This document shows positions 1-5,163 of a stretch of 5,213 bases of DNA, piece by piece. The notes beneath the pieces were generated by a model that was given only the letters and a program-made list of their open reading frames with translations, was not told the DNA's origin and ran no database searches. Position 1 is the stretch's first letter. Each line of letters starts with the position of its first letter. The position numbers and the translations under genes were made by a program. Source of the stretch: Oscillatoria sp. Prado101 (GTDB lineage Bacteria > Cyanobacteriota > Cyanobacteriia > Cyanobacteriales > Oscillatoriaceae); assembly GCA_025454445.1 (NCBI GenBank), contig JALOOK010000373.1:1-5213 (forward strand), given 5' to 3'.

Positions 1-99
1 GGCTGAAGCCCAACTACGAACTTTTGGGCTGAAGCCCAACTACGAACTTTTGGGCTGAAGCCCAACTACGAACTTTTGGGCTGAAGCCCAACTACGAAC
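1..99. repeat. Tandem array of a 26-bp palindromic intergenic repeat
   Basis: Three complete 26-bp units start at 1, 27 and 53, and a 21-bp partial unit occupies 79-99. The visible units are identical to each other. Each unit has a palindromic head (GGGCTGAAGCCC across unit junctions, stem extendable to TTGGGC/GCCCAA) and a tail CTACGAACTTTTG. The array runs off the left edge, so its full copy number is unknown. There are no spacers of varied sequence, so it is not a CRISPR. From memory, repeats of this kind are frequent between genes of filamentous cyanobacteria. It ends 84 bp before the purB start, so it could affect that gene's 5' region, but nothing in the sequence proves this. Confidence 0.95.
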
Positions 100-182
100 C
101 GGACAGGCCGACTCAACAGCATTTGCTGCAAAGCAGGTGTCGAGGGGCTGTACAATAAAACGGTTGTACTCTGTGGCGGACT

Positions 183-1478
183 GTGATCGAGCGCTATACG
201 TTGCCCGAAATGGGCGAATTGTGGACTGATACTTATAAGTTGAAAACCTGGCTGCAAGTGGAAATCGCCGTTTGCGAGGCTCAGGCTGAGCTGGGTTACA
301 TTCCAGCTGAGGCGGTTGAGGAAATTAAGGCCAAAGCTAACTTTGACCCCAAGCGCGTCCTGGAAATTGAAGCCGAAGTCCGCCACGATGTCATTGCCTT
401 CTTGACAAATGTCAACGAGTATGTTGGGGATGCCGGTCGCTACATTCACTTGGGGCTGACGAGTTCGGACGTGCTGGATACGGCTCTGGCGCTGCAGCTG
501 GTGGCCAGTCTGGATGTGCTGCTGTGCCGGCTGGAAGATTTGATCCAGGCGATTCGCTACCAAGCTCAGCAACACCGGCACACGGTGGCCATCGGTCGCT
601 CCCACGGGATTCACGCGGAACCGATCACCTTTGGCTTTAAGCTTGCCGGCTGGCTGGCGGAAGTGCTGCGCCACCGCGACCGGCTCGATCGCCTGCGCAG
701 CCAAATTGCTGTCGGTAAAATCTCCGGCGCGGTGGGAACCTACGCCAATATTGACCCCCGCGTAGAAGCGATCGCCTGTCAGAAACTCGGACTCGAACCC
801 GACACCGCATCAACTCAGGTGATTTCGCGCGACCGGCATGCGGAATATGTGCAGCATCTGGCACTACTCGCCGCTTCTATTGAGCGGTTTGCGGTGGAAA
901 TTCGCAACCTGCAGCGCACAGATGTTTTGGAAGTTGAGGAATTTTTTGCCAAAGGGCAAAAAGGCTCTTCTGCTATGCCTCACAAGCGCAATCCCATTCG
1001 TTCTGAACGCTTGACCGGCATGGCGAGAGTCGTGCGGGGTCATGCCGTTGCAGCTTTAGAAAATGTCGCCCTCTGGCACGAGCGAGACATCTCTCACAGT
1101 TCCGTGGAGCGGATGATTTTGCCTGACGCTTGCACGATAACGCATTTCATGCTGCACGAAATCACCGACTTGGTGAAACACTTGTTGGTCTATCCCGAAA
1201 ACATGCAGCGAAATATGAACGTTTACGGCGGCGTGGTGTTCAGCCAGCGGCTGATGCTGGCCCTAGTGGAAAAGGGAATGAGCCGGGAAGAATCGTACAA
1301 AATTGTGCAGTCGTGCGCCCATCAAGCCTGGAACAAACCCGACGGGAATTTTCACGATTTGATTGCCAAAGATGCCGGTGTGACGGCGCTGCTGAGCCCG
1401 CAAGAAATCGAAGCTTGTTTTGACCCGCAGCACCAGTTGCGGCACCTTGACCAAATTTACCAGCGGTTAAGCATCTAG
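183..1478 (+). CDS. purB: Adenylosuccinate lyase PurB
   Basis: PurB is a cytosolic homotetrameric lyase of the fumarase/aspartase superfamily. It acts twice in purine synthesis, releasing fumarate from SAICAR to give AICAR and from adenylosuccinate to give AMP. The protein has 431 residues, normal for the Bacillus-type enzyme. The signature loop GSSAMPHKRNP is at residues 261-271. His68 (VRHDV), His89 (YIHLGLTSSD) and His141 (RSHGIHAEP) fall at the same numbers as the catalytic-site histidines known from Bacillus subtilis PurB. The start is GTG: an in-frame TAA at 156-158 leaves no ATG upstream, and MIERYTLPEMG is the usual family N-terminus. There is no good Shine-Dalgarno; GGCGGA at 175-180 is weak and too close. 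TACAAT at 151-156 resembles a -10 box but lacks a clear -35. The gene stands alone and is convergent with the next gene, with a strong hairpin between. Confidence 0.98.
   Translation: MIERYTLPEMGELWTDTYKLKTWLQVEIAVCEAQAELGYIPAEAVEEIKAKANFDPKRVLEIEAEVRHDVIAFLTNVNEYVGDAGRYIHLGLTSSDVLDTALALQLVASLDVLLCRLEDLIQAIRYQAQQHRHTVAIGRSHGIHAEPITFGFKLAGWLAEVLRHRDRLDRLRSQIAVGKISGAVGTYANIDPRVEAIACQKLGLEPDTASTQVISRDRHAEYVQHLALLAASIERFAVEIRNLQRTDVLEVEEFFAKGQKGSSAMPHKRNPIRSERLTGMARVVRGHAVAALENVALWHERDISHSSVERMILPDACTITHFMLHEITDLVKHLLVYPENMQRNMNVYGGVVFSQRLMLALVEKGMSREESYKIVQSCAHQAWNKPDGNFHDLIAKDAGVTALLSPQEIEACFDPQHQLRHLDQIYQRLSI
768..775. repeat. HIP1 octamer (GCGATCGC)
   Basis: One exact GCGATCGC palindrome lies inside purB. 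HIP1 is the octamer highly over-represented in many cyanobacterial genomes, so it supports the taxonomic placement. Only this exact copy was noticed in 5.2 kb; near matches occur at about 685 and 3518. Confidence 0.85.
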
Positions 1479-1490
1479 CAAGCAGTGAAT

Positions 1491-1519
1491 AAACCCGGTT
1501 TCTAAAAGAAACCGGGTTT
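1491..1519. terminator. Perfect 13-bp hairpin between convergent genes, likely bidirectional terminator
   Basis: The left arm AAACCCGGTTTCT (1491-1503) and right arm AGAAACCGGGTTT (1507-1519) pair perfectly around a 3-nt AAA loop. It begins 12 bp after the purB stop and ends 30 bp before the 3' end of the convergent SH3 lipoprotein gene, so it could terminate both transcripts. The following tract (CTTGC) is not a clean T run, so intrinsic efficiency is uncertain. A shorter relative (AGAAACCCGGTTTCT) sits at the other convergent junction at 3223-3237, which suggests a dispersed repeat family used as a terminator. Confidence 0.75.
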
Positions 1520-1549
1520 CTTGCACGAAGCGCTAATGCACCCTAAGTT

Positions 1550-2281
1550 CTATTTCACCTCTACCTTGAAAGAATAATCGTATCCCTTGAAGTTGGATTC
1601 CAGGTCTAAGATGTAATCGCCGGTAGCAGACAGCTTGCCACTCCAGCTCTTTTTGCCAGTGCTGTCACCTCCGCCGGTCAAGTCTTGTTGGCGATTTTTG
1701 TCACCGGGGGCAAAAATAAACGGCAAGGAGCCTTTATTAACAGTCACAGTCATCGTCTGACCTTGGTTCGCCCTCAGCAAATACTCGTGGGTGCCTGTGC
1801 CGATAAAGCGATCCGAAATGGTTGCCGAACTGCTGTTGCCGGGGAAGCTGATTCGCTGGCGCTTCTGGTTGCAGCTGCTCTCTGTCACCTTCTTGGAAAT
1901 CCAGCCCTGTACTGGATCTGTAATTTCAAACCAGCCGTTTTTCTCAGTATTAACTGACACCCATGTGCCATTTTCTAGTTTCCCCACGATATTGTTTGGC
2001 TTGACTTCCGGGCTGGAGCGGACATTCGTGGGCGGGTTGGGGTCGGCAGTTTTAGCCATTGTAACCTTGCACAGCTCTGGCTGTGAGGCTTGCGCTTGAA
2101 TTGCCTGCGTTGTGGAAGCGGGAACCGCAGCAACTGGGGCAATCGCCGACTGCGCCGCCAATGATTCAGCTTTCGGTGGCTGTGGCGAGCAGGCACTGAG
2201 CAAACTTAACACACACGCCATACCGGCGGTTTTCAGCCAGACAGAGTTAAAGGAAATCTCGCGTTTATTGGAATCGTTCAT
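1550..2281 (-). CDS. SH3-domain lipoprotein with C-terminal beta-type domain
   Basis: Predicted exported lipoprotein of 243 residues; exact role unknown. Residues 1-30 form a signal with basic N-region and hydrophobic core, ending in lipobox LSAC with Cys31 as lipidation site. An Ala/Pro/Gln-rich linker (about 32-70) follows. Residues 71-137 form a bacterial SH3 domain (NVRSSPEV, NGTWVSV, NGWFEITDPVQGW) bounded by Cys71 and Cys137, which could form a disulfide. Residues 143-243 resemble a PPC-like beta-sandwich (GQTMTVTV, GKLSATGDY). Bacterial SH3 domains often bind peptidoglycan or partner proteins, so an envelope role is inferred. I chose ATG at 2281; a TTG five codons upstream has no ribosome site, though the ATG also lacks a clear one. 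A close paralogue lies at 3249-3950. The gene is divergent from the dipeptidase gene. Confidence 0.9.
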   Translation of the reverse strand: MNDSNKREISFNSVWLKTAGMACVLSLLSACSPQPPKAESLAAQSAIAPVAAVPASTTQAIQAQASQPELCKVTMAKTADPNPPTNVRSSPEVKPNNIVGKLENGTWVSVNTEKNGWFEITDPVQGWISKKVTESSCNQKRQRISFPGNSSSATISDRFIGTGTHEYLLRANQGQTMTVTVNKGSLPFIFAPGDKNRQQDLTGGGDSTGKKSWSGKLSATGDYILDLESNFKGYDYSFKVEVK

Positions 2282-2465
2282 AAGTAAGTTATGCAATTGT
2301 GTGTGATTGGCGGCGGCTGCCGGTAGCGGGACGGGGTGCTGCCGGTGTCGGCTCGCGTTTGTTGGCCCAGGTTTTCCAGATTTCCCGTCCAGTTAAAATT
2401 AATCTACTACACTGATTCCCAGAGAATTTCCGGGAATAATTTATGCCTCGCGATCAGAAAAATTT
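2282..2465. promoter_or_regulatory. Divergent intergenic region of the SH3 lipoprotein and dipeptidase genes
   Basis: These 184 bp must hold the start signals of both divergent genes. No convincing sigma-70 promoter pair was found. TAAAAT at 2394-2399 is a possible -10 for the plus-strand gene, with only a poor -35 (TTTTCC at 2372-2377). The lipoprotein side (about 2311-2350) is GC-rich with GCTGCCGGT repeated directly at 2316-2324 and 2338-2346. An inverted repeat ATTCCC (2415-2420) / GGGAAT (2432-2437) overlaps the 9-bp palindrome TTCCGGGAA at 2428-2436. These could be operator-like but this is untested. Confidence 0.4.
2428..2436. promoter_or_regulatory. TTCCGGGAA palindrome, possible regulator site
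   Basis: This 9-bp palindrome lies 29 bp before the dipeptidase start. The same site, TTCCSGGAA, recurs at 4050-4058 upstream of the second SH3 gene. In both cases the strand sense with respect to the downstream gene reads TTCCGGGAA. The match is short and could be chance. Confidence 0.25.
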
Positions 2466-3188
2466 ATGAAGCCAAATCGCTGGACAGAATTTTTGACCGT
2501 CACCCTGCTTGTGTCTTTGGGGATTGTGTGGCACAACCTGACCCCCTACCAACGGTCAGCTGTGGCCACATCGACGCAACCTGCAGAGACTAGCTCGATA
2601 TTACCTGAGAAGATTGCGGAAGAGCAAGTGCCAGATGAGGACAGTTTGATTGATATCGGCACGGTGAATCCGAATATCCGGCTGGATATCCGCTACGCCA
2701 CAACCAATAACTTCTTGAACCGGCAACTGTATGGGGAGGCGCGGTGTGCCCTGAGGGCTGGGGTGGCGCAAAAGCTGTCGCGGGTTCAAGAAGATTTGCA
2801 AAAAAGGGGGCTGGGGTTGAAAGTCTTTGATTGCTACCGCCCACTGTCGGTTACAAAGCAAATGTGGGAAATTCTGCCTGACCCCCGCTATGTGGCCAAT
2901 CCGGCCAACGGTTCGCGGCACAATCGCGGTGCTGCTGTTGACCTGACGCTGGTGGACAGCAACGGCGCTCAACTTGAGATGCCAACTGGATTCGATGATT
3001 TTACGGAAAAAGCCGCCAGGGATTACCGGGGTAATGATGTCAGAACTGCAGCGCGGAAAAATAGCCAGCTGCTGGAGGATGTGATGAAAAAACACGGGTT
3101 TATCCCGCTGGTGACGGAATGGTGGCACTTCGATGCAGCGGACTGGCAAAAGTTTGCAATTCTTGACATTCCTTTGGAGGCAATTTAA
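2466..3188 (+). CDS. Membrane-anchored VanX-type D-alanyl-D-alanine dipeptidase (peptidase M15D)
   Basis: A zinc D,D-dipeptidase of 240 residues. Zinc ligands are His152 and Asp159 in SRHNRGAAVD and His221 in EWWHFD; Glu218 is the catalytic base, and Arg125 (DCYRP) matches the conserved active-site Arg of VanX. The catalytic domain covers about residues 60-235. Classical VanX is cytoplasmic and about 200 residues long. This one adds a hydrophobic segment (about 9-25) and a polar linker, so the enzyme is probably anchored facing the periplasm. Cys94 and Cys123 could pair there. Known family activity is hydrolysis of D-Ala-D-Ala; an exported form more likely acts in cell-wall peptide turnover, which is inference. 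No vanH, vanA or vanRS genes are nearby, so glycopeptide resistance is not implied. The ATG lacks a clear Shine-Dalgarno. Both neighbours are paralogous exported SH3 proteins on the other strand. Confidence 0.93.
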   Translation: MKPNRWTEFLTVTLLVSLGIVWHNLTPYQRSAVATSTQPAETSSILPEKIAEEQVPDEDSLIDIGTVNPNIRLDIRYATTNNFLNRQLYGEARCALRAGVAQKLSRVQEDLQKRGLGLKVFDCYRPLSVTKQMWEILPDPRYVANPANGSRHNRGAAVDLTLVDSNGAQLEMPTGFDDFTEKAARDYRGNDVRTAARKNSQLLEDVMKKHGFIPLVTEWWHFDAADWQKFAILDIPLEAI

Positions 3189-3193
3189 AGTCA

Positions 3194-3237
3194 CAAGAAA
3201 CACAAGAAACCTGTTTTATTCAAGAAACCCGGTTTCT
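3194..3237. terminator. CAAGAAAC repeats and AGAAACC palindrome between convergent genes
   Basis: CAAGAAAC occurs at 3194-3201, 3203-3210 and 3221-3228, spaced by 9 and 18 bp. The last copy leads into the palindrome AGAAACCCGGTTTCT (3223-3237; 7-bp arms, one central base). The middle copy with CTGTTTT looks like a decayed version of the same palindrome. The block fills the 60-bp gap between the dipeptidase stop and the 3' end of the second SH3 gene and may terminate both. It matches the family of the hairpin at 1491-1519. Confidence 0.6.
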
Positions 3238-3248
3238 GGACTTTTCTC

Positions 3249-3950
3249 TTACTTCACCCGCAGCAAAAACTCGTACTCGAATCCCTTGAAATTTGAGTCG
3301 AGTGTTAGGGTGTAGTCACCGGTAGCTGGCAGTTTGCCTGTCCAGTTGGTTTTTCCACTGTAGTGACCTCCCCCACTCAGGTCGTTTCTGCCATAGGGGT
3401 CATTAGGGGGAAAGATGAAGGGCAAGGCACCTTTTTGAACTGTTACTGTCATGGTTTGACCTTTAGTGGCGCGGATGATGTAGCTGTGGCTGCCACCGCC
3501 AATAATCTGACCTCTGACGATCGCAGAATCGCCTCGTGGGGCAAAAGTAATTCGCTGGCTGACTTGGGAGCAACTGCTTTCTGTGCGGTTTTTGGCCACC
3601 CACCCCCGCACGGGATCTGTAATTTGCAACCAGCCGTTTTTTTCTTGAGCTACAGAAACAAAGGTGCCGTTGTTGAGTTTGCCGACAATGTTGCCGTTAG
3701 CTACTTGTGGGCTGGAGCGTACATTCAGGGGCGGGTTGGGATCGGCTACTTTGGCTTGAGTAATTTTGCACCCTGTTGTGGGTGGGGTGATAACGATTGG
3801 GTTCGATTGGGCAATCTCAACCGGCGCGTTTGCAGGAGTTGTGCTGCTGGTATCGGGTGCCGGTGATTTGGACTGAATTGTGGCGCTAGCTACTCCGACC
3901 GCAGTGGAAAGCCCAGCCAGGACGGATACTATTATTTGGGCGCGTTTCAT
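3249..3950 (-). CDS. Secreted SH3-domain protein, paralogue of the 1550-2281 product
   Basis: Exported protein of 233 residues; role unknown. A Sec signal peptide (basic MKR, hydrophobic core, cleavage likely after ASA at 21-23) is followed by a Ser/Thr/Pro-rich linker to about residue 60. No lipobox is present, so it should be soluble. The SH3 domain (61-127) is framed by Cys61 and Cys127, the same 66-residue spacing as in the paralogue, and aligns without gaps with 48 of 67 residues identical by my count. The C-terminal PPC-like domain (133-233) also aligns without gaps, with 56 of 101 identical. N-termini are unrelated, so the pair diverged in localisation. The ATG is supported by a perfect AGGAGG ten bases upstream. 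Downstream it converges on the dipeptidase gene. A peptidoglycan or envelope role is inferred only. Confidence 0.9.
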   Translation of the reverse strand: MKRAQIIVSVLAGLSTAVGVASATIQSKSPAPDTSSTTPANAPVEIAQSNPIVITPPTTGCKITQAKVADPNPPLNVRSSPQVANGNIVGKLNNGTFVSVAQEKNGWLQITDPVRGWVAKNRTESSCSQVSQRITFAPRGDSAIVRGQIIGGGSHSYIIRATKGQTMTVTVQKGALPFIFPPNDPYGRNDLSGGGHYSGKTNWTGKLPATGDYTLTLDSNFKGFEYEFLLRVK

Positions 3951-3960
3951 CTCATGTGTA

Positions 3961-3966
3961 CCTCCT
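3961..3966 (-). promoter_or_regulatory. Strong Shine-Dalgarno AGGAGG with an out-of-frame decoy ATG
   Basis: On the minus strand AGGAGG is followed by ten bases and the SH3 gene's ATG (3950-3948). An earlier ATG at 3955-3953, five bases from the AGGAGG, opens the two-codon frame ATG AGA TGA, whose stop overlaps the real start codon. The main ATG is chosen because only it opens the signal-peptide protein. This is the best ribosome site in the window. Confidence 0.75.
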
Positions 3967-4049
3967 ATCTATAGTGTGTAACTGGGGAAGCCTTCTGTTT
4001 GCATTCAACAGCCGCTTGCCGTTGGAGACTTACAGGAGAGCGGCGAAAG

Positions 4050-4058
4050 TTCCCGGAA
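4050..4058. promoter_or_regulatory. TTCCCGGAA palindrome upstream of the second SH3 gene
   Basis: This is the complement of the TTCCGGGAA site at 2428-2436 and lies about 100 bp before the minus-strand SH3 start at 3950. AT-rich bases follow it in both places. It could be a shared operator; the evidence is only the 9-bp match. Confidence 0.22.
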
Positions 4059-4094
4059 TTTTTAATAAGGCTTAACTTTTAGGGGGGAAATAGG

Positions 4095-4130
4095 GCGGCA
4101 GACTGAAGTCTGCCGCTAGACAAACTTTTG
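4095..4130. repeat. GCGGCAGACT palindrome with AACTTTTG tail
   Basis: GCGGCAGACT (4095-4104) pairs with AGTCTGCCGC (4107-4116) as a perfect 22-bp palindrome. It is followed by CTAGACAAACTTTTG (4116-4130). Its design mirrors the left-edge array: a palindrome centred on CTGAAG, then CTA, then AACTTTTG. It appears to be a second member of a dispersed intergenic repeat group with a different stem sequence. Confidence 0.8.
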
Positions 4131-4145
4131 CCCGCCTGCGCGGGC
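4130..4145. repeat. Short GC-rich hairpin GCCCGC/GCGGGC
   Basis: GCCCGC (4130-4135) pairs with GCGGGC (4140-4145) around the loop CTGC. It abuts the previous palindrome directly. With no T run after it on either strand it is not an obvious terminator. Confidence 0.5.
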
Positions 4146-4248
4146 TAGTAATTTGAGAGGTTATTTAGCCTATTTTATAGCTGGCATTTGGGATTGCTGG
4201 GCGAACGAGCTGCGCAAAAAAAGTCGGTTGACCCAGTTCGATGAGCAG

Positions 4249-4315
4249 CGAGGCGGAACGAGGCAAAACGAGGCAGAGCCTCTGAAGGTGCGTTCCCAGC
4301 CTGAGGCTGGGAACG
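4249..4315. repeat. CGAGGC 10-bp repeats followed by a GTTCCCAGCC palindrome
   Basis: CGAGGC recurs at 4249, 4259 and 4269, an exact 10-bp period. GAGGC (4270-4274) then pairs with GCCTC (4278-4282). A perfect 25-nt palindrome follows at 4291-4315: CGTTCCCAGCCT pairs with AGGCTGGGAACG around a single G. From memory this pairing of a GAGGCAGAGCCTC block with a GTTCCCAGCC hairpin is a widespread cyanobacterial intergenic repeat. It may fold in RNA from either strand. Confidence 0.75.
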
Positions 4316-4337
4316 AGGGAATGGCATACGGCCTGTA

Positions 4338-4362
4338 GGGGCGGCTGCATAGTGGCCGCCCC
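4338..4362. repeat. GGGGCGGC/GCCGCCCC hairpin, possible terminator of the AIM24-family gene
   Basis: GGGGCGGC (4338-4345) pairs with GCCGCCCC (4355-4362) around a 9-nt loop. It lies 40 bp beyond the stop of the minus-strand gene at 4403 and is the first strong hairpin its transcript would meet. No T run follows on that strand, so terminator function is uncertain. Confidence 0.5.
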
Positions 4363-4402
4363 CGATTTCTAGTTCCTTCACGTTTTCTTTATAAACACTG
4401 TC

Positions 4403-5122
4403 TTAATCACTGCTGCTGCTGCTGCTGCTACTCGTCTTAATTGGACGGAACGCATCTAAAAAATTCAGCAAAGGATACAGATTGCGCGACTGCACCCACA
4501 ACCGCCCTTGACCGCGAAACCGGCACACCAGTCCCTCTCCGCCAAAGATGCCGGTTTTGAGTCCCTTAAAGGACAGCCCGCCCAACATTTCAACATTATA
4601 GTTCAGAGTGTCTTCAAACGCCACAATATAGCCGGTGTCTACCACATAATCACCGGCTACCGGAATTTCCAAAATCCCCCCGTAGGAACTGAACCATATA
4701 TCCCCTTGGCCAGTCGCCCGCAGCAAAAACAGGGACTCCCCGCTAAAGAAGCCTTTCAATCCTTGGAATTTGGTATCAATTGTCACAGTCGGGCTGCTGG
4801 CCACAAATCCAGAAGATTGAATCATCAAGCCATTGCCGGTGAGGCAGTAATGCTGGATATCTCCGGGGATTCCTGGCGAGACATACAATTGTCCCGATGT
4901 CCCCTCAGCGGTGAACTCACTAACAAATAGGGACTCCCCGCCTACCAGCCGGCCCAACCCTTTAAGCAAGCCCCCTTTTACTTTGGATTTCATTTTGACG
5001 CAAGCATCCATCGCCGCCATTGCCCCCGATTCCACGAGAACGGTTTGATTCGCCTGTAGGTTTAAGCGCAAGGAAGCGTAAGAAGGTGAGTGTTCAATTT
5101 CGTAAGCGATTTCACCGGCCAT
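4403..5122 (-). CDS. AIM24/TIGR00266-family protein
   Basis: A 239-residue protein of the AIM24 family (TIGR00266, formerly DUF124), widespread in bacteria and related to a yeast mitochondrial biogenesis factor. The biochemical function in bacteria is not settled. Family hallmarks are the N-terminus YEIEHSPSYASL, VESGAMAAMD (30-39), the Gly/Lys-rich segment about 45-62, and three related blocks: GGESLFVSEF (61-70), SGESLFLLRATGQGDIW (127-143) and GGEGLVCRFRGQGRLWV (194-210). These blocks suggest an internally repeated beta fold. There is no signal peptide or membrane segment, so it is probably cytosolic. The C-terminus is eight serines and an Asp, an unusual low-complexity tail. ATG at 5122 is chosen because GGAG lies eight bases upstream; a GTG at 5131 overlaps that site. 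It has no operon partner in view. Confidence 0.93.
   Translation of the reverse strand: MAGEIAYEIEHSPSYASLRLNLQANQTVLVESGAMAAMDACVKMKSKVKGGLLKGLGRLVGGESLFVSEFTAEGTSGQLYVSPGIPGDIQHYCLTGNGLMIQSSGFVASSPTVTIDTKFQGLKGFFSGESLFLLRATGQGDIWFSSYGGILEIPVAGDYVVDTGYIVAFEDTLNYNVEMLGGLSFKGLKTGIFGGEGLVCRFRGQGRLWVQSRNLYPLLNFLDAFRPIKTSSSSSSSSD
4409..4432 (-). repeat. AGC trinucleotide repeat coding for eight serines
   Basis: On the coding strand six AGC codons (4429-4412) flanked by an AGT on each side encode Ser231-Ser238 just before the terminal Asp. The uniform codon choice marks a true microsatellite, prone to length change in whole codons, so tail length may vary between strains. Confidence 0.85.
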
Positions 5123-5130
5123 GATTGCCA

Positions 5131-5134
5131 CTCC
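5131..5134 (-). promoter_or_regulatory. Shine-Dalgarno GGAG of the AIM24-family gene
   Basis: GGAG lies eight bases before ATG 5122 and decides this start over the in-frame GTG at 5131, which would share its last G. The same 9-mer TTTGGAGTG occurs again 25 bp upstream (minus-strand reading, 5162-5154), perhaps by chance. Confidence 0.65.
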
Positions 5135-5163
5135 AAAAAAATAATTACCTGTTCACTCCAAAG

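Larger units (their letters stand above)
3967..4402. other. Gene-free intergenic region rich in palindromic repeats
   Basis: No credible coding region was found. Open frames at about 4153-4350 on both strands lie over repeat sequence and have no family-like protein. The left part (3967-4090) should hold the promoter of the second SH3 gene; TATAGA on the minus strand near 3968-3973 is -10-like but too close to the ribosome site and has no -35 partner. The right part holds at least four distinct inverted repeats, listed separately. No tRNA or recognisable small RNA was seen. Confidence 0.7.

Noticed and set aside
1..99. CRISPR array
   Set aside because: Units are contiguous with a fixed 26-bp period and no unique spacers, and no cas gene is present.
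151..156. TACAAT as purB -10 promoter element
   Set aside because: No acceptable -35 box lies 15-19 bp upstream, so it is mentioned only as a possibility.
66..704. Long minus-strand open frame opposite the purB start
   Set aside because: It is antisense to a confidently identified purB, runs into the tandem repeat array, and has no recognisable protein family.
2282..2296. TTG start five codons upstream for the SH3 lipoprotein
   Set aside because: No ribosome site precedes it and ATG at 2281 gives a more usual signal peptide length.
2466..3188. Vancomycin resistance operon
   Set aside because: Only the VanX-type gene is present; no vanH, vanA or vanRS genes are nearby, and the protein has an export anchor unlike resistance VanX.
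3363..3866. Plus-strand open frame of 167 codons opposite the second SH3 gene
   Set aside because: The minus-strand protein has a signal peptide, paralogue and strong ribosome site; the plus-strand reading is Cys- and Gly-rich with no family features.
4153..4381. Small open frames on both strands in the gap before the AIM24-family gene
   Set aside because: They are made largely of palindromic repeat sequence and overlap each other on both strands; none has a good ribosome site or family-like protein.
4508..4930. Plus-strand open frame of 140 codons opposite the AIM24-family gene
   Set aside because: The opposite strand carries clear AIM24 family motifs; this frame is a shadow.
5123..5131. 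GTG start three codons upstream for the AIM24-family gene
   Set aside because: The GTG overlaps the GGAG ribosome site that is well spaced for ATG 5122.
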